Source: Thermococcus sp. (GTDB taxonomy: Archaea; Methanobacteriota_B; Thermococci; Thermococcales; Thermococcaceae). From it: a DNA stretch of 17,113 nucleotides. The stretch is from assembly GCA_027074805.1 (NCBI GenBank), contig JALTCK010000145.1, positions 1 through 17,113 on the forward strand, read 5' to 3'. The position numbers were made by a program, and so were the translations under genes. The notes beneath the pieces were generated by a model. That model did not search any database. It had not been told where the DNA came from and saw only the letters and a list, made by a program, of their open reading frames with translations. The first letter of the stretch is position 1. Each line of letters opens with the position of its first letter. Below, one piece after another: positions 6,657-13,479 of the stretch.

Positions 6657-7625
6657 TTATCGGAACAACGATCTATATCCCTTCTGATCAGAGGGCTCAA
6701 GGTGTTCCCAACCGATGAGTGGCATCTCCTTCAGCTTTCCACTGCGCCTGTAGTATACTCCTTCACCTGCTACAACCCTCCCTATTACGGTACACTGAAA
6801 ATCCAGATCTGCCACTTTCTCCGGAGGCAGCGTAAAGAGCAGCTCGAATTCCTCTCCACTGCCAAGTGCAAGGATGTAGGGATCCATCCCGAGAAGTTCG
6901 GATACTTCAAAGACCTCCTCCATGATCGGGAGTTTTTCCACTGCTACATCGATTCTCACACCACTTTTTTCAGCCAGTAAATGGAGCTCCTTGGATAGGC
7001 CGTCGCTTACATCCACCGCTGAGTTGGCCACTCCTGAGAGTCTCAGACCAGCTTCTACCCTTGCAATGGGCCTAAGGAACTTTTCGTAAATAACATCTCT
7101 TATTCGCTTTTCGATCTTAACGCCATTTCTCCACACCAGATAGCCTGCTAGAGCCCTGCCGATATCGCCAGTAATACACACCAGGTCACCGGGTCTAGCG
7201 CCAGAGCGAAGAAGGGGACTCCCTGTAATTCCCAAGGCCGCACCGTCTATTATTAGGTCTCCCGCCTCGTTAGTGTCAGCGCTTATAACCGGGAGATTAT
7301 AGTAGTTTAGTGCATCTCCAATTCCCTTGGCGATTCCCTCGAGGTATTCAGAACTAGTTTCCCCCGGAATTCCTATGGAGAACAAGAAACCGATGGGCCT
7401 CGCACCCATTGCAGCAATGTCGCTCACATTCATTGTAACGGCCTTAAATCCAACCTCTTCAGGCGTCATTATATTCGGGACGTCAGTTTTTCCTACCAGC
7501 ATGTCGTTGGTAATGACCAACCACTCATCACCTACCCTGAATGCTCCAGCGTCGTCACCAAGTGGAATGTCTCCCTGCTTTTTGAGGTGTTTGAGGAAAA
7601 GCGTTATGATTTCCGATTCTCTCAT
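6657..7625 (-). CDS. thiL: Thiamine-monophosphate kinase
   Basis: Phosphorylates thiamine monophosphate to thiamine diphosphate with ATP, the last step of cofactor synthesis in archaea that use ThiL. A PurM-like ATP-binding fold is shown by LGDDAGAF (D27, D28 numbered from the GTG at 7634), TNDMLV (D44), MNVSDIAAMGARP (SD at 71-72), ISADTNE and AVDVSDGLSKEL, the magnesium-binding aspartate motifs of the family. Length about 322, normal. Two starts are possible: GTG 7634, which overlaps the stop of endonuclease Q, and ATG 7625, which has GGTGA 5-6 nt upstream and is preferred. Soluble. Translationally coupled to the endonuclease Q gene, with no evident functional link. No THI-box riboswitch is visible upstream, as expected for a gene inside an operon. 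Confidence 0.93.
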   Translation of the reverse strand: MRESEIITLFLKHLKKQGDIPLGDDAGAFRVGDEWLVITNDMLVGKTDVPNIMTPEEVGFKAVTMNVSDIAAMGARPIGFLFSIGIPGETSSEYLEGIAKGIGDALNYYNLPVISADTNEAGDLIIDGAALGITGSPLLRSGARPGDLVCITGDIGRALAGYLVWRNGVKIEKRIRDVIYEKFLRPIARVEAGLRLSGVANSAVDVSDGLSKELHLLAEKSGVRIDVAVEKLPIMEEVFEVSELLGMDPYILALGSGEEFELLFTLPPEKVADLDFQCTVIGRVVAGEGVYYRRSGKLKEMPLIGWEHLEPSDQKGYRSLFR

Positions 7626-7630
7626 GGAAT

Positions 7631-8890
7631 TCACCTTCTCAGAAACTCCATCAAACTCATCTGCTTTGGCATATAATTATTTTCCGGGAACTTCACCTCA
7701 AGGCTCTCTAATTCATCTATTCTCGCCGCTCTAACCTCTTCAGGTAGCTTAATCTCGCCATATTTTCCACCACCCCCTGGAATCACTATAAGCTTTCCTC
7801 TCCTGTAAGCCCAGACTGCCTTTGCAACTTCCTCATGAACCCTGGCCAAGCTCTCGACCGGCACATCTACGAGAACTCTTATCTCGCTCCCGAATTCCTT
7901 CAGGAAATGCTCCCAAATAAGTCTCACCGCCTTCGTTTCAACACCCTTCCCGATAACCATTGCAATGATTTCTGCCAGGGGAGCAAGCCTCAGATAGGGA
8001 GGCCTGTCCTTAGGCCTTTCATCTGTGTCCTTAAGCTCCAGTATTCTGTCGTGAACACCTTTCTTTATCCTTCCACCGCACTTGGGGCACTTCCACCGAA
8101 GAGCTCTAGCCTCCTCCAGGCTGTACTTTGTGTAGCAACGTGAGCAGGCCGTCAGATGGTATTTACCCAGGCGAGGGTCAAGGCCGGCGTTGAGAACTAT
8201 TTTTCTTCCCCCCCTCTTCAGAATAGCTTTTCTGACCTCATCAAAGGTAACTTCTTCCACCTTGAAGCGGTTGAACTCCCGCCCAAGGCGGTGGGCCATC
8301 GGCGAGTGGGCATCGCTGTTGCTGAGGTAGGTTAGTCTGTGGTGGGCTTTTATCATGTCAGCCATCTCAGAATCCGCTGAAAGACCAAGCTCGAGAAAGT
8401 GGATTTTAGTGTTTTTATATGCGTCTTTTAGGGATTTGTACTCTTTGTAAAGGCTTGTCCAAGGTGTGAAGGCATGTGCCGGGCCGATTAAAACATCCAG
8501 ATCGTTTGCAAGCTCTGCCGTCTCCGCCGCTGAGAGGTTGAGGTGGGGCCTACCCTCGGTGTCGATATTATTAGAGTACGGCCTTAGTCTTTCTCGCATC
8601 TCATGGACGGTTTCTATGCTTGGAAAGATGAGAACGTGGTGAACCCTTCTACTGTCTTCGACCTCTGCAGTCAGGAGAAACCTCACGCCGTTTCTCTCAT
8701 AAGTCCCTTCTTCAACCCTTTTTGCGTTTTCTATGAGCTCTCTCTCCCATTGGGGATTCAGGATATCCCCCGTTCCCACAATCATCAGTCCTTTAAAGCT
8801 GGCGTGGTGTGTTAGGTTTGGAATCGTCATGGCCGTTGAAACGGCCTTTGAGTACCGGGAGTGTATATGGAGGTCACCATCAGCAATCAT
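7631..8890 (-). CDS. Endonuclease Q (PHP-domain DNA repair nuclease)
   Basis: Matches the COG1379/TIGR00375 family, whose Pyrococcus furiosus member was shown to nick DNA 5' of deaminated bases (uracil, hypoxanthine, xanthine) and abasic sites, hence endonuclease Q. Seen in 419 residues: PHP metal motif DLHIHSRYS (D6, H8, H10), TAEVED at 74-79, GPAHAFTPW (H139), SNSDAHSP (D193, H195); a zinc-binding insertion with CSRC (249-252) and CPKC (268-271); and a C-terminal part with PGGGGKYGEIKLPEE, likely a helix-hairpin-like DNA contact. All catalytic positions appear present. Start ATG 8890 is supported by AGGTGAT overlapping the stop region of the ClC gene, 9 nt away. The adjacent ClC and thiL genes give no functional clue. 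Family assignment is strong; the damage spectrum of this protein is inferred. Confidence 0.87.
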   Translation of the reverse strand: MIADGDLHIHSRYSKAVSTAMTIPNLTHHASFKGLMIVGTGDILNPQWERELIENAKRVEEGTYERNGVRFLLTAEVEDSRRVHHVLIFPSIETVHEMRERLRPYSNNIDTEGRPHLNLSAAETAELANDLDVLIGPAHAFTPWTSLYKEYKSLKDAYKNTKIHFLELGLSADSEMADMIKAHHRLTYLSNSDAHSPMAHRLGREFNRFKVEEVTFDEVRKAILKRGGRKIVLNAGLDPRLGKYHLTACSRCYTKYSLEEARALRWKCPKCGGRIKKGVHDRILELKDTDERPKDRPPYLRLAPLAEIIAMVIGKGVETKAVRLIWEHFLKEFGSEIRVLVDVPVESLARVHEEVAKAVWAYRRGKLIVIPGGGGKYGEIKLPEEVRAARIDELESLEVKFPENNYMPKQMSLMEFLRR

Positions 8891-8899
8891 TCTATCACC

Positions 8900-10621
8900 T
8901 CAATCGATGTACGTCCCTTCGAGACCTCGGTAGTATGCCTTGTAAATGTCTCTCTTTGTAACAACTCCTACCAACCTCCAGTCATTCTCAGATCTTACGA
9001 CGGGAAGGAGGTTCATGTCGTACTCCATGAGCTTTTCAAATGCATCTTCTGCCGTTTCTATTGGATACGTGACGGCAAACGGGCGTAAATTCAGGAATCG
9101 TTCTACCCTCATTCTCTTGAGAGAAGTCGGCTTTTTGAGAAGGTCTTTTACACCTATGACCCCAACAACATTCATATCGTCATCAACTACTGGAAAGCAG
9201 TCGTGGCCGGTCTCGCTTATTAAATGCTCGACGTCGAGAAGCGTGGAGTCCTTGTGGACGTACACTGGCTCCTTTGTCATTATTTCTCCCACCGATATAG
9301 TCTCAAGAATAACGGGTTTTCCAGTCTTTACGTGATAACCCTTCCTGCGGAGTTTAAGTGTGTATATCGAGTCGCCCTTGAGGAAGAATCTCGCCGTCAG
9401 AAAGGCTATTGTAGCGGAGGTCATCACTGGAGGAAGAACGGTGTAGTTCCGTGTGAGTTCTGTCACCATTAGAATCTGTGTGAGAGGAGCCTGAGTCATG
9501 CCACTAAAGAACGCCGCCATCCCAGCGAGGGCATACACCGCGGGGCTCACTCTAACGCTCGGAATAAGTAGTGCAACCAGCTGTCCAAATGCCGCACCGA
9601 ACATCGTCCCTATATAGAGGCTTGGAGCAAAGACACCACCACTGTGGCCTGACCCGAGAGTCAGAGCTGTGGCAAGCATTTTAATGAAGGCCAGAGTTAA
9701 GAGGAGTCCTATGGCCAGCTTTCCATAGAACGCCATCCTCATACCCTCGTAACCTATCCCAAATATTCCGTACGTCGGAAAGAGCATTCCAAGAAATCCA
9801 ACCCCAAGGCCACCTAGTACAGGTTTGAGGAACTCGGGCATTCTAGCGCTAGAAAACCTATCTACCATTCCGTACAAGAACCTTGCATACAATGCTGCCA
9901 TTAATCCCATAACCAGTCCAAGAACAAAAAAGAGCGGTAGCTCTAAAAGGGCATGATCAAGTCCACCCGGAATCTCTATCTCAACCGCCCTGCGAAGGAC
10001 TGCCATTGTCAGCGCGTTACCCGTAACCGCTGCTATGAATATCGGGACGAGGTTTATTGAGAACGCTCCCATGTACACCACTTCAAGGGCAAACATTGCC
10101 CCCGCTAGGGGGGTGTTAAAGGTTCCTGCAATGCCAGCAGCAAGGCCGCAGGTCACGAGAAGCTTTTTCATATCCCTTGACAGGTTGAACCAGTGCGATA
10201 TAATGGAAGTCAGTGCTGCTCCTATGAATCCTATTGGTCCCTCACGTCCCACACTTCCTCCAGAACCTATAGTAACGGCAGTGGCGACGGTCTTAATGAA
10301 TGCAAAACTCCCCGGGATGTTGCCTCCTTTGAAAATAACTGCCTCTATAACCTCGGGTACACCGTTTCCTTTTATCTCGGGATACCTTACAATGAAAAGT
10401 GCCACGATCATGGCCCCAAGGGTTGGGAGCAAGATGTATCCAAGGTTAAAACCGCCCACCTTATAAGTGACCTTCGGGAGAACCCACCCAAAGAAAAAGC
10501 TATGAACGGCTGTTATCATAACCCTGAAGAGAATCGCTCCCAGACCCCCAACTAATCCAGCTAGAATGGAAAAAACTATCACTATGCCCCATTTTTTGAC
10601 GTAGTGATCCTTCGAGTTCAT
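8900..10621 (-). CDS. ClC family chloride channel/transporter with CBS pair
   Basis: Moves chloride across the membrane. The 573 residues hold a ClC core with about ten to twelve hydrophobic segments (1-415) and two C-terminal CBS domains (about 443-496 and 506-565), which usually bind adenine nucleotides and gate the core. Filter motifs: GNGVPE (85-90, Asn where Ser107 lies in the E. coli protein), GREGP (125-129, gating glutamate E127 present) and GSGHSGGVFAP (323-333). At the internal proton-glutamate site the sequence is FALEVV with V181, as in eukaryotic channels, where E. coli ClC has EE. This hints at channel or non-standard exchange behaviour, but some prokaryotic exchangers also lack this glutamate. 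ATG 10621 has no clear Shine-Dalgarno sequence and lies about 25 nt after a TATA-like element, suggesting a leaderless message. First gene of the long minus-strand cluster. Confidence 0.92.
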   Translation of the reverse strand: MNSKDHYVKKWGIVIVFSILAGLVGGLGAILFRVMITAVHSFFFGWVLPKVTYKVGGFNLGYILLPTLGAMIVALFIVRYPEIKGNGVPEVIEAVIFKGGNIPGSFAFIKTVATAVTIGSGGSVGREGPIGFIGAALTSIISHWFNLSRDMKKLLVTCGLAAGIAGTFNTPLAGAMFALEVVYMGAFSINLVPIFIAAVTGNALTMAVLRRAVEIEIPGGLDHALLELPLFFVLGLVMGLMAALYARFLYGMVDRFSSARMPEFLKPVLGGLGVGFLGMLFPTYGIFGIGYEGMRMAFYGKLAIGLLLTLAFIKMLATALTLGSGHSGGVFAPSLYIGTMFGAAFGQLVALLIPSVRVSPAVYALAGMAAFFSGMTQAPLTQILMVTELTRNYTVLPPVMTSATIAFLTARFFLKGDSIYTLKLRRKGYHVKTGKPVILETISVGEIMTKEPVYVHKDSTLLDVEHLISETGHDCFPVVDDDMNVVGVIGVKDLLKKPTSLKRMRVERFLNLRPFAVTYPIETAEDAFEKLMEYDMNLLPVVRSENDWRLVGVVTKRDIYKAYYRGLEGTYID

Positions 10622-10625
10622 CGAA

Positions 10626-10639
10626 AGGAGTTAACCCCT
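10626..10639. promoter_or_regulatory. Imperfect palindrome near ClC transcription start
   Basis: AGGAGTTAACCCCT, symmetric except for one pair (10629/10636). It lies between the ClC TATA-like element and ATG 10621, where a bound repressor would block initiation. Its centre is 22 bp from that of the palindrome at 10647-10662. Confidence 0.35.
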
Positions 10640-10642
10640 GAA

Positions 10643-10652
10643 CATAAAAAGC
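10643..10652 (-). promoter_or_regulatory. TATA-like element for ClC gene
   Basis: GCTTTTTATG on the minus strand; a start about 25 nt downstream would fall at or next to ATG 10621, consistent with the lack of a Shine-Dalgarno sequence. Confidence 0.45.
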
Positions 10653-10662
10653 TTAAGCTTTT
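10647..10662. promoter_or_regulatory. Perfect 16-bp palindrome between divergent TATA boxes
   Basis: AAAAGCTTAAGCTTTT is fully self-complementary and overlaps the edges of both the ClC and the plus-strand TATA elements, so a bound protein could affect both promoters. It could also partly arise from two facing T-rich promoter elements. Confidence 0.45.
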
Positions 10663-10665
10663 ATA
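10659..10665 (+). promoter_or_regulatory. TATA box of the small unknown gene
   Basis: TTTTATA followed by CTC; initiation is expected near 10685-10690. This excludes the far-upstream ATG at 10604 and favours ATG 10685 (leaderless) or 10697. Confidence 0.55.
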
Positions 10666-10696
10666 CTCTAGGCCAGAAGAGCGCATGGTGAAACCA

Positions 10697-11164
10697 ATGA
10701 AAGTTGAAGGGTTTATAGCATCCCTAAGGAACGCAGAGACCATAGGAGATCTGCTGAAGATATTATCCAAGAAGGGTCCTGTGGTTGAGCTTGACGAGCA
10801 GAAGTTTTTGATAGTTGTTGAGGGAGACTTTGAGGGCAGGAAATTCTGGACCGAGATAAACGGTGAGGTGGCAAACCAGGCCCTTGGTGATGCAATGCTC
10901 AACTCCTCAAGCTTTCCCTTCAAATGCAAGCGTCCTTACACTGGAGGAAACGCCATATTTGTGAACTTCGATGATATCGAGGTGGAAAGGTTCCTCATCT
11001 CGTACCGTGATTCTGACTACGGGATATTCTATCTCGTCGAGAAAGGCGAAGCCAAGAAAATAACGAATGAAGAGTATGAGAAACTTAAGGAAGAAATGCG
11101 AGAGTTTAAGATAAAAAGCATAAGCGAGGAGCAGATGAACATGATGGGAGCTTTCTTTGGCTGA
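10697..11164 (+). CDS. Unknown small soluble protein
   Basis: I recognise no family. About 155 residues from ATG 10697 (MKVEGFIASLRNAETIGD), with GGTGA 5 nt upstream; ATG 10685 would add four residues (MVKP). The in-frame ATG at 10604 is upstream of the TATA box and inside the divergent ClC gene, so it is rejected. The composition is mixed alpha/beta and soluble: an N-terminal helix (IGDLLKILSKKGP), two strand-like stretches (KFLIVVEGDFEG, NAIFVNFDDIEV), YGIFYLVEKGEAKKIT, then a charged helix and a methionine-rich end (EEQMNMMGAFFG). A single cysteine is present. It stands alone as a one-gene unit, divergent from ClC and sharing its control region, so co-regulation with ClC is possible. Likely a Thermococcales-restricted protein, inferred from lack of recognisable motifs. 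Confidence 0.75.
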   Translation: MKVEGFIASLRNAETIGDLLKILSKKGPVVELDEQKFLIVVEGDFEGRKFWTEINGEVANQALGDAMLNSSSFPFKCKRPYTGGNAIFVNFDDIEVERFLISYRDSDYGIFYLVEKGEAKKITNEEYEKLKEEMREFKIKSISEEQMNMMGAFFG

Positions 11165-11223
11165 AAAAGAGAACCCAGCGAGAGTCATTATCTCTTTACT
11201 CTAGTTTCTATTTTACTACTCTT

Positions 11224-11256
11224 GGTCACATTTGACCTTTTCTCTTAATTTCAATT
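11224..11256 (+). terminator. Likely terminator after the small unknown gene
   Basis: GGTCA-CATT-TGACC (11224-11237), a 5-bp stem, followed at once by TTTTCTCTTAATTTC. Further T-rich runs precede it from 11205. Archaeal termination mainly needs the oligo-T part. Confidence 0.4.
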
Positions 11257-11394
11257 TTGAGGTAGGTTTTATTTTGGGGGTGGAACTGTTAGTAGAGATG
11301 ATACTATTACAAAAATCTAGACTGAGGTTCATGGACTCACATTAATATACTTGGAAACTTCCAGGTCCACTCAACCAACCTCTAAGTTTCTGGG

Positions 11395-11413
11395 ACAAAC
11401 TTTTTGGGTTTGT
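11395..11413. promoter_or_regulatory. Inverted repeat upstream of membrane-protein promoter
   Basis: ACAAAC and GTTTGT separated by 7 nt, ending 11 bp before the TATA box of the next gene; a candidate regulator site. Binding is inference. Confidence 0.3.
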
Positions 11414-11424
11414 GTTCCGATAGC

Positions 11425-11430
11425 TATATA
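11425..11430 (+). promoter_or_regulatory. TATA box of the unknown membrane protein
   Basis: CTATATAAG; initiation expected near 11453, giving a leader of about 25 nt that contains the GGTGATC Shine-Dalgarno sequence at 11467-11473. Confidence 0.6.
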
Positions 11431-11476
11431 AGAAAATGCACCGTTGGGAAACTAGGGACAACCTTCGGTGATCCTA

Positions 11477-12157
11477 ATGAAAACTTGGGAGAGAGTAGTG
11501 ATATTCGCGGCAAGGAGTATAGTGTTTCTAGCCTTAATAAGCTCCCTTATGTATGGCAAACTAGACCAGATACTTGCAGCTCTGGCGGGGTTTATCTCGC
11601 TCTTCGTCCCGAGCTTTGTCCGGTGGATTTATTCTCATCCCAGCAAAAGGGTCTGGCCATGGGTGAGTCCCTTCTACAATGACGGGGTTTACACGCTCTT
11701 TGCGATATTCATGGCATTTCACGTAACCTTCCTCAACGTTCCCTTCCTTCATCTGGACCTATACAATCAGGTGTGGGGCTACGCCGACGTGCCGAGTCAC
11801 CTTCTCGGTGGCCTTGTCACATGGGTTATCTTCAACGAAGTTGTCCTTGAGGCGTCGAGAATGTATAACCAGGACTGGAGCACCAAGAAGATTGTTTGGA
11901 TAAGCTTTTTTGCCTTAACTCTGGTGGGGGTTACATGGGAATTCTTAGAGGTGCTCATGCAGTCGGATATGCCCTGGCTCTACGAAACCGTCGCAAACAA
12001 AACTCAGGACGTCATCATGGAGATTGTGGGGTTCCTTATAGGTATAATTTTGGTGTACAGGTTTAAGTATCCATACTCGTTGTACGACCCATTTAAAAAA
12101 TCATGGGCACCCGGAATAACTGGAAATCCAGAGGGGGCTTTTTCAGGGGTTAAGTAG
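11477..12157 (+). CDS. Unknown polytopic membrane protein, possibly YjdF/DUF2238-like
   Basis: About 226 residues with roughly five to six hydrophobic segments. ATG 11477 is chosen because GGTGATC lies just before it; GTG 11468 would place the start within that Shine-Dalgarno sequence. Numbering from the GTG: polar residues in or near membrane parts are D107 and H111 (YADVPSHLLGG), E124, W157-E158 (GVTWEFLEVL), D181 and E185 (TQDVIMEIVGFLIG). This order of D/H-GG, WE-x-x-E and D-x3-E-x-x-G recalls the YjdF/DUF2238 membrane proteins and, more loosely, VanZ-like proteins, but I cannot confirm it. The C-terminus after residue 200 is a soluble tail with PYSLYDPF. Its last 15 bases overlap tail-to-tail with the agmatinase gene on the other strand. 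Function unknown. Confidence 0.75.
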   Translation: MKTWERVVIFAARSIVFLALISSLMYGKLDQILAALAGFISLFVPSFVRWIYSHPSKRVWPWVSPFYNDGVYTLFAIFMAFHVTFLNVPFLHLDLYNQVWGYADVPSHLLGGLVTWVIFNEVVLEASRMYNQDWSTKKIVWISFFALTLVGVTWEFLEVLMQSDMPWLYETVANKTQDVIMEIVGFLIGIILVYRFKYPYSLYDPFKKSWAPGITGNPEGAFSGVK

Positions 12158-13015
12158 ACCTCTTCCCATAGCCCCCAGAAAGTAGAACAGGAGCTTTGCA
12201 GCCGTAAGGGCGGTTATTCCCCCGATACTCTCTCCGGCAACTTCCATTATATCAAAGCCGACTATTCTCTTGTTTTTGACCATCCACTCAACGGCTTCTA
12301 TAATGTCCCAGAATCCGAGCCCCCCGGCCTCAGGGGTTCCAGTTGATGGAACCAATGAAAGATCAAAGGCATCTATGTCCACCGAAAGATAAACTGGCTC
12401 TGGAAGAGGTTCGACGAGCTCTACAAATGCATCGAAGTCGTAGTCCCTTGCATGAACCCAAGTTATCCCGTTCTTCTCGGCGAAGTCGACTTCTTCTCTC
12501 GTGCCGCTCCTTACTCCGAAGATAGCTTCTCTTACACCGAGTTCCGCTATCCTCCTGGCCACACAGGCGTGGTTGTAGGGATTCTCCTCGTAGCTCTCCC
12601 TCAAATCAAGATGAGCGTCAAAGACCACGTAGCTCTTCGGTTTAAGGGCCTCTACGGCTCCGAGGGTTTGTGAATGTTCTCCTCCAAGGAGTATTGGAAT
12701 TGCAAGGTTGTTAACGGTGTGAAGTTCCTCCACGGTTTCCCTAACCCTATCTGCCGTCCTCCTCGGATCACCGGCCACAACCGAAACGTCCCCTATGTCT
12801 GCTATGGGAAGCTGGGAAACGTCGATATCATAATCCAGTACGTAGCTCTCGAGGTTGAGGGTGGCATGCCTTATCAGAGTCGGCCCGAACCGGGCTCCGG
12901 GCTTGAAACTCGTCGTGCCGTCGAAGGGAACGCCGATTATCACAAACCTAGCCTCTTCTGGGGAGACGAGCGGGAACTCGAGTCTCATGCCTTCGTAGGT
13001 GTAAAGAAACTCCAT
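12143..13015 (-). CDS. speB: Agmatinase / aminopropylagmatine ureohydrolase
   Basis: Arginase-fold, manganese-dependent ureohydrolase: splits agmatine, or N1-aminopropylagmatine, into urea and putrescine or spermidine. In Thermococcus kodakarensis the corresponding enzyme prefers aminopropylagmatine (from memory), so spermidine is the probable product. Metal motifs are complete: GGEHS (H114), FDAHLDLR (D133, H135, D137) and SVDIDAFD (D213, D215); the usual H-G-T near the active site is replaced by NHAC (H149). EVAGE near residue 258 and the C-terminal AAKLLFYFLG fit the family. Length 290, normal. ATG 13015 has AGGTGA upstream, overlapping the stop of the UspA gene, with a 5-nt gap, so it is the last gene of the four-gene operon. 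Cytoplasmic. The substrate preference is inferred from relatives; formiminoglutamase or guanidinobutyrase are less likely alternatives. Confidence 0.88.
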   Translation of the reverse strand: MEFLYTYEGMRLEFPLVSPEEARFVIIGVPFDGTTSFKPGARFGPTLIRHATLNLESYVLDYDIDVSQLPIADIGDVSVVAGDPRRTADRVRETVEELHTVNNLAIPILLGGEHSQTLGAVEALKPKSYVVFDAHLDLRESYEENPYNHACVARRIAELGVREAIFGVRSGTREEVDFAEKNGITWVHARDYDFDAFVELVEPLPEPVYLSVDIDAFDLSLVPSTGTPEAGGLGFWDIIEAVEWMVKNKRIVGFDIMEVAGESIGGITALTAAKLLFYFLGAMGRGLLNP

Positions 13016-13020
13016 CTAAA

Positions 13021-13470
13021 TCACCTCACTATAACAATGGGAGGCTCGATAAACCCTGCAACGTCTTCGAGGAGGGAACCTATTCTCGTTTTACCACTCT
13101 TTCCATAGGCCCCCATGACAACCAGGTCGTATTTTCCGCTGTTGGCCTCCTCAAGAATTCTGTCCTTTGCCGCGCCTTCCACTACTCTAAAGGAACAATT
13201 TATCCCCTCCTTTCTCCCAAGCTCAAGAAGGGTTGTGATAACCTCCTTAACGCTCTTTTTCATTTCCTTCCAGGCGGTCTCCTCAAACCTCTTCATCTCC
13301 TCAAGGTTCTCGCTCCTTAGACTCAGGTGGAACGCAATGGCCTTCACCTCTTTTCTATCAAGAACAGAGAAAAGCACAACTTTGGCCTCCTTTCCCCTAG
13401 CAATCGAGAATGCATGGAGTGCCGCTTTCTGACTCCACTTCGACCCGTCAACGAGTACCAAAATCCTCAT
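13021..13470 (-). CDS. UspA-family universal stress protein
   Basis: Single UspA domain of 149 residues. Strand 1 with its acidic residue is MRILVLVDGSKWS (D8), the central helix carries a long charged stretch, and the end shows DLVVMGAYGKSG then GS at 131-132, close to the nucleotide-binding G-x2-G-x9-G-S motif of ATP-binding members, though the spacing between the second G and GS is only 7. The stretch GKSGKT resembles a P-loop by chance. It ends with the usual PPIVIVR strand. Start ATG 13470 with GAGGTGG upstream; 9 nt separate it from the permease. A soluble nucleotide-sensing or binding protein, likely dimeric; its partner may be the permease encoded just upstream. Confidence 0.88.
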   Translation of the reverse strand: MRILVLVDGSKWSQKAALHAFSIARGKEAKVVLFSVLDRKEVKAIAFHLSLRSENLEEMKRFEETAWKEMKKSVKEVITTLLELGRKEGINCSFRVVEGAAKDRILEEANSGKYDLVVMGAYGKSGKTRIGSLLEDVAGFIEPPIVIVR

Positions 13471-13479
13471 CTTACCACC

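Larger units (their letters stand above)
11165..11476 (+). other. Intergenic region of about 300 bp
   Basis: No convincing gene on either strand. From left to right: T-rich stretches and a small hairpin (likely terminator of the preceding gene), a TATA-like TTAATATAC near 11342-11350 with no gene directly after it, a short palindrome TGGAAACTTCCA at 11352-11363, an inverted repeat at 11395-11413, and the TATA box of the next gene at 11425-11430. Confidence 0.6.

Noticed and set aside
6657..8890. Functional link between thiL, endonuclease Q and ClC
   Set aside because: They are cotranscribed, but share no pathway; compact archaeal operons often join unrelated genes.
10604..10696. N-terminal extension of the small plus-strand gene from ATG 10604
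   Set aside because: This start lies within the divergent ClC gene and upstream of the TATA box at 10659-10665; ATG 10697 has a Shine-Dalgarno sequence.
11295..11330. C/D-box sRNA candidate (GATGATA followed by CTGA)
   Set aside because: The C box has a mismatch, no C'/D' pair with proper spacing is present, and there is no terminal stem.
13090..13115. P-loop GKSGKT in the UspA protein
   Set aside because: It is in the UspA nucleotide-loop region and lacks the surrounding strand and Walker B of P-loop NTPases.
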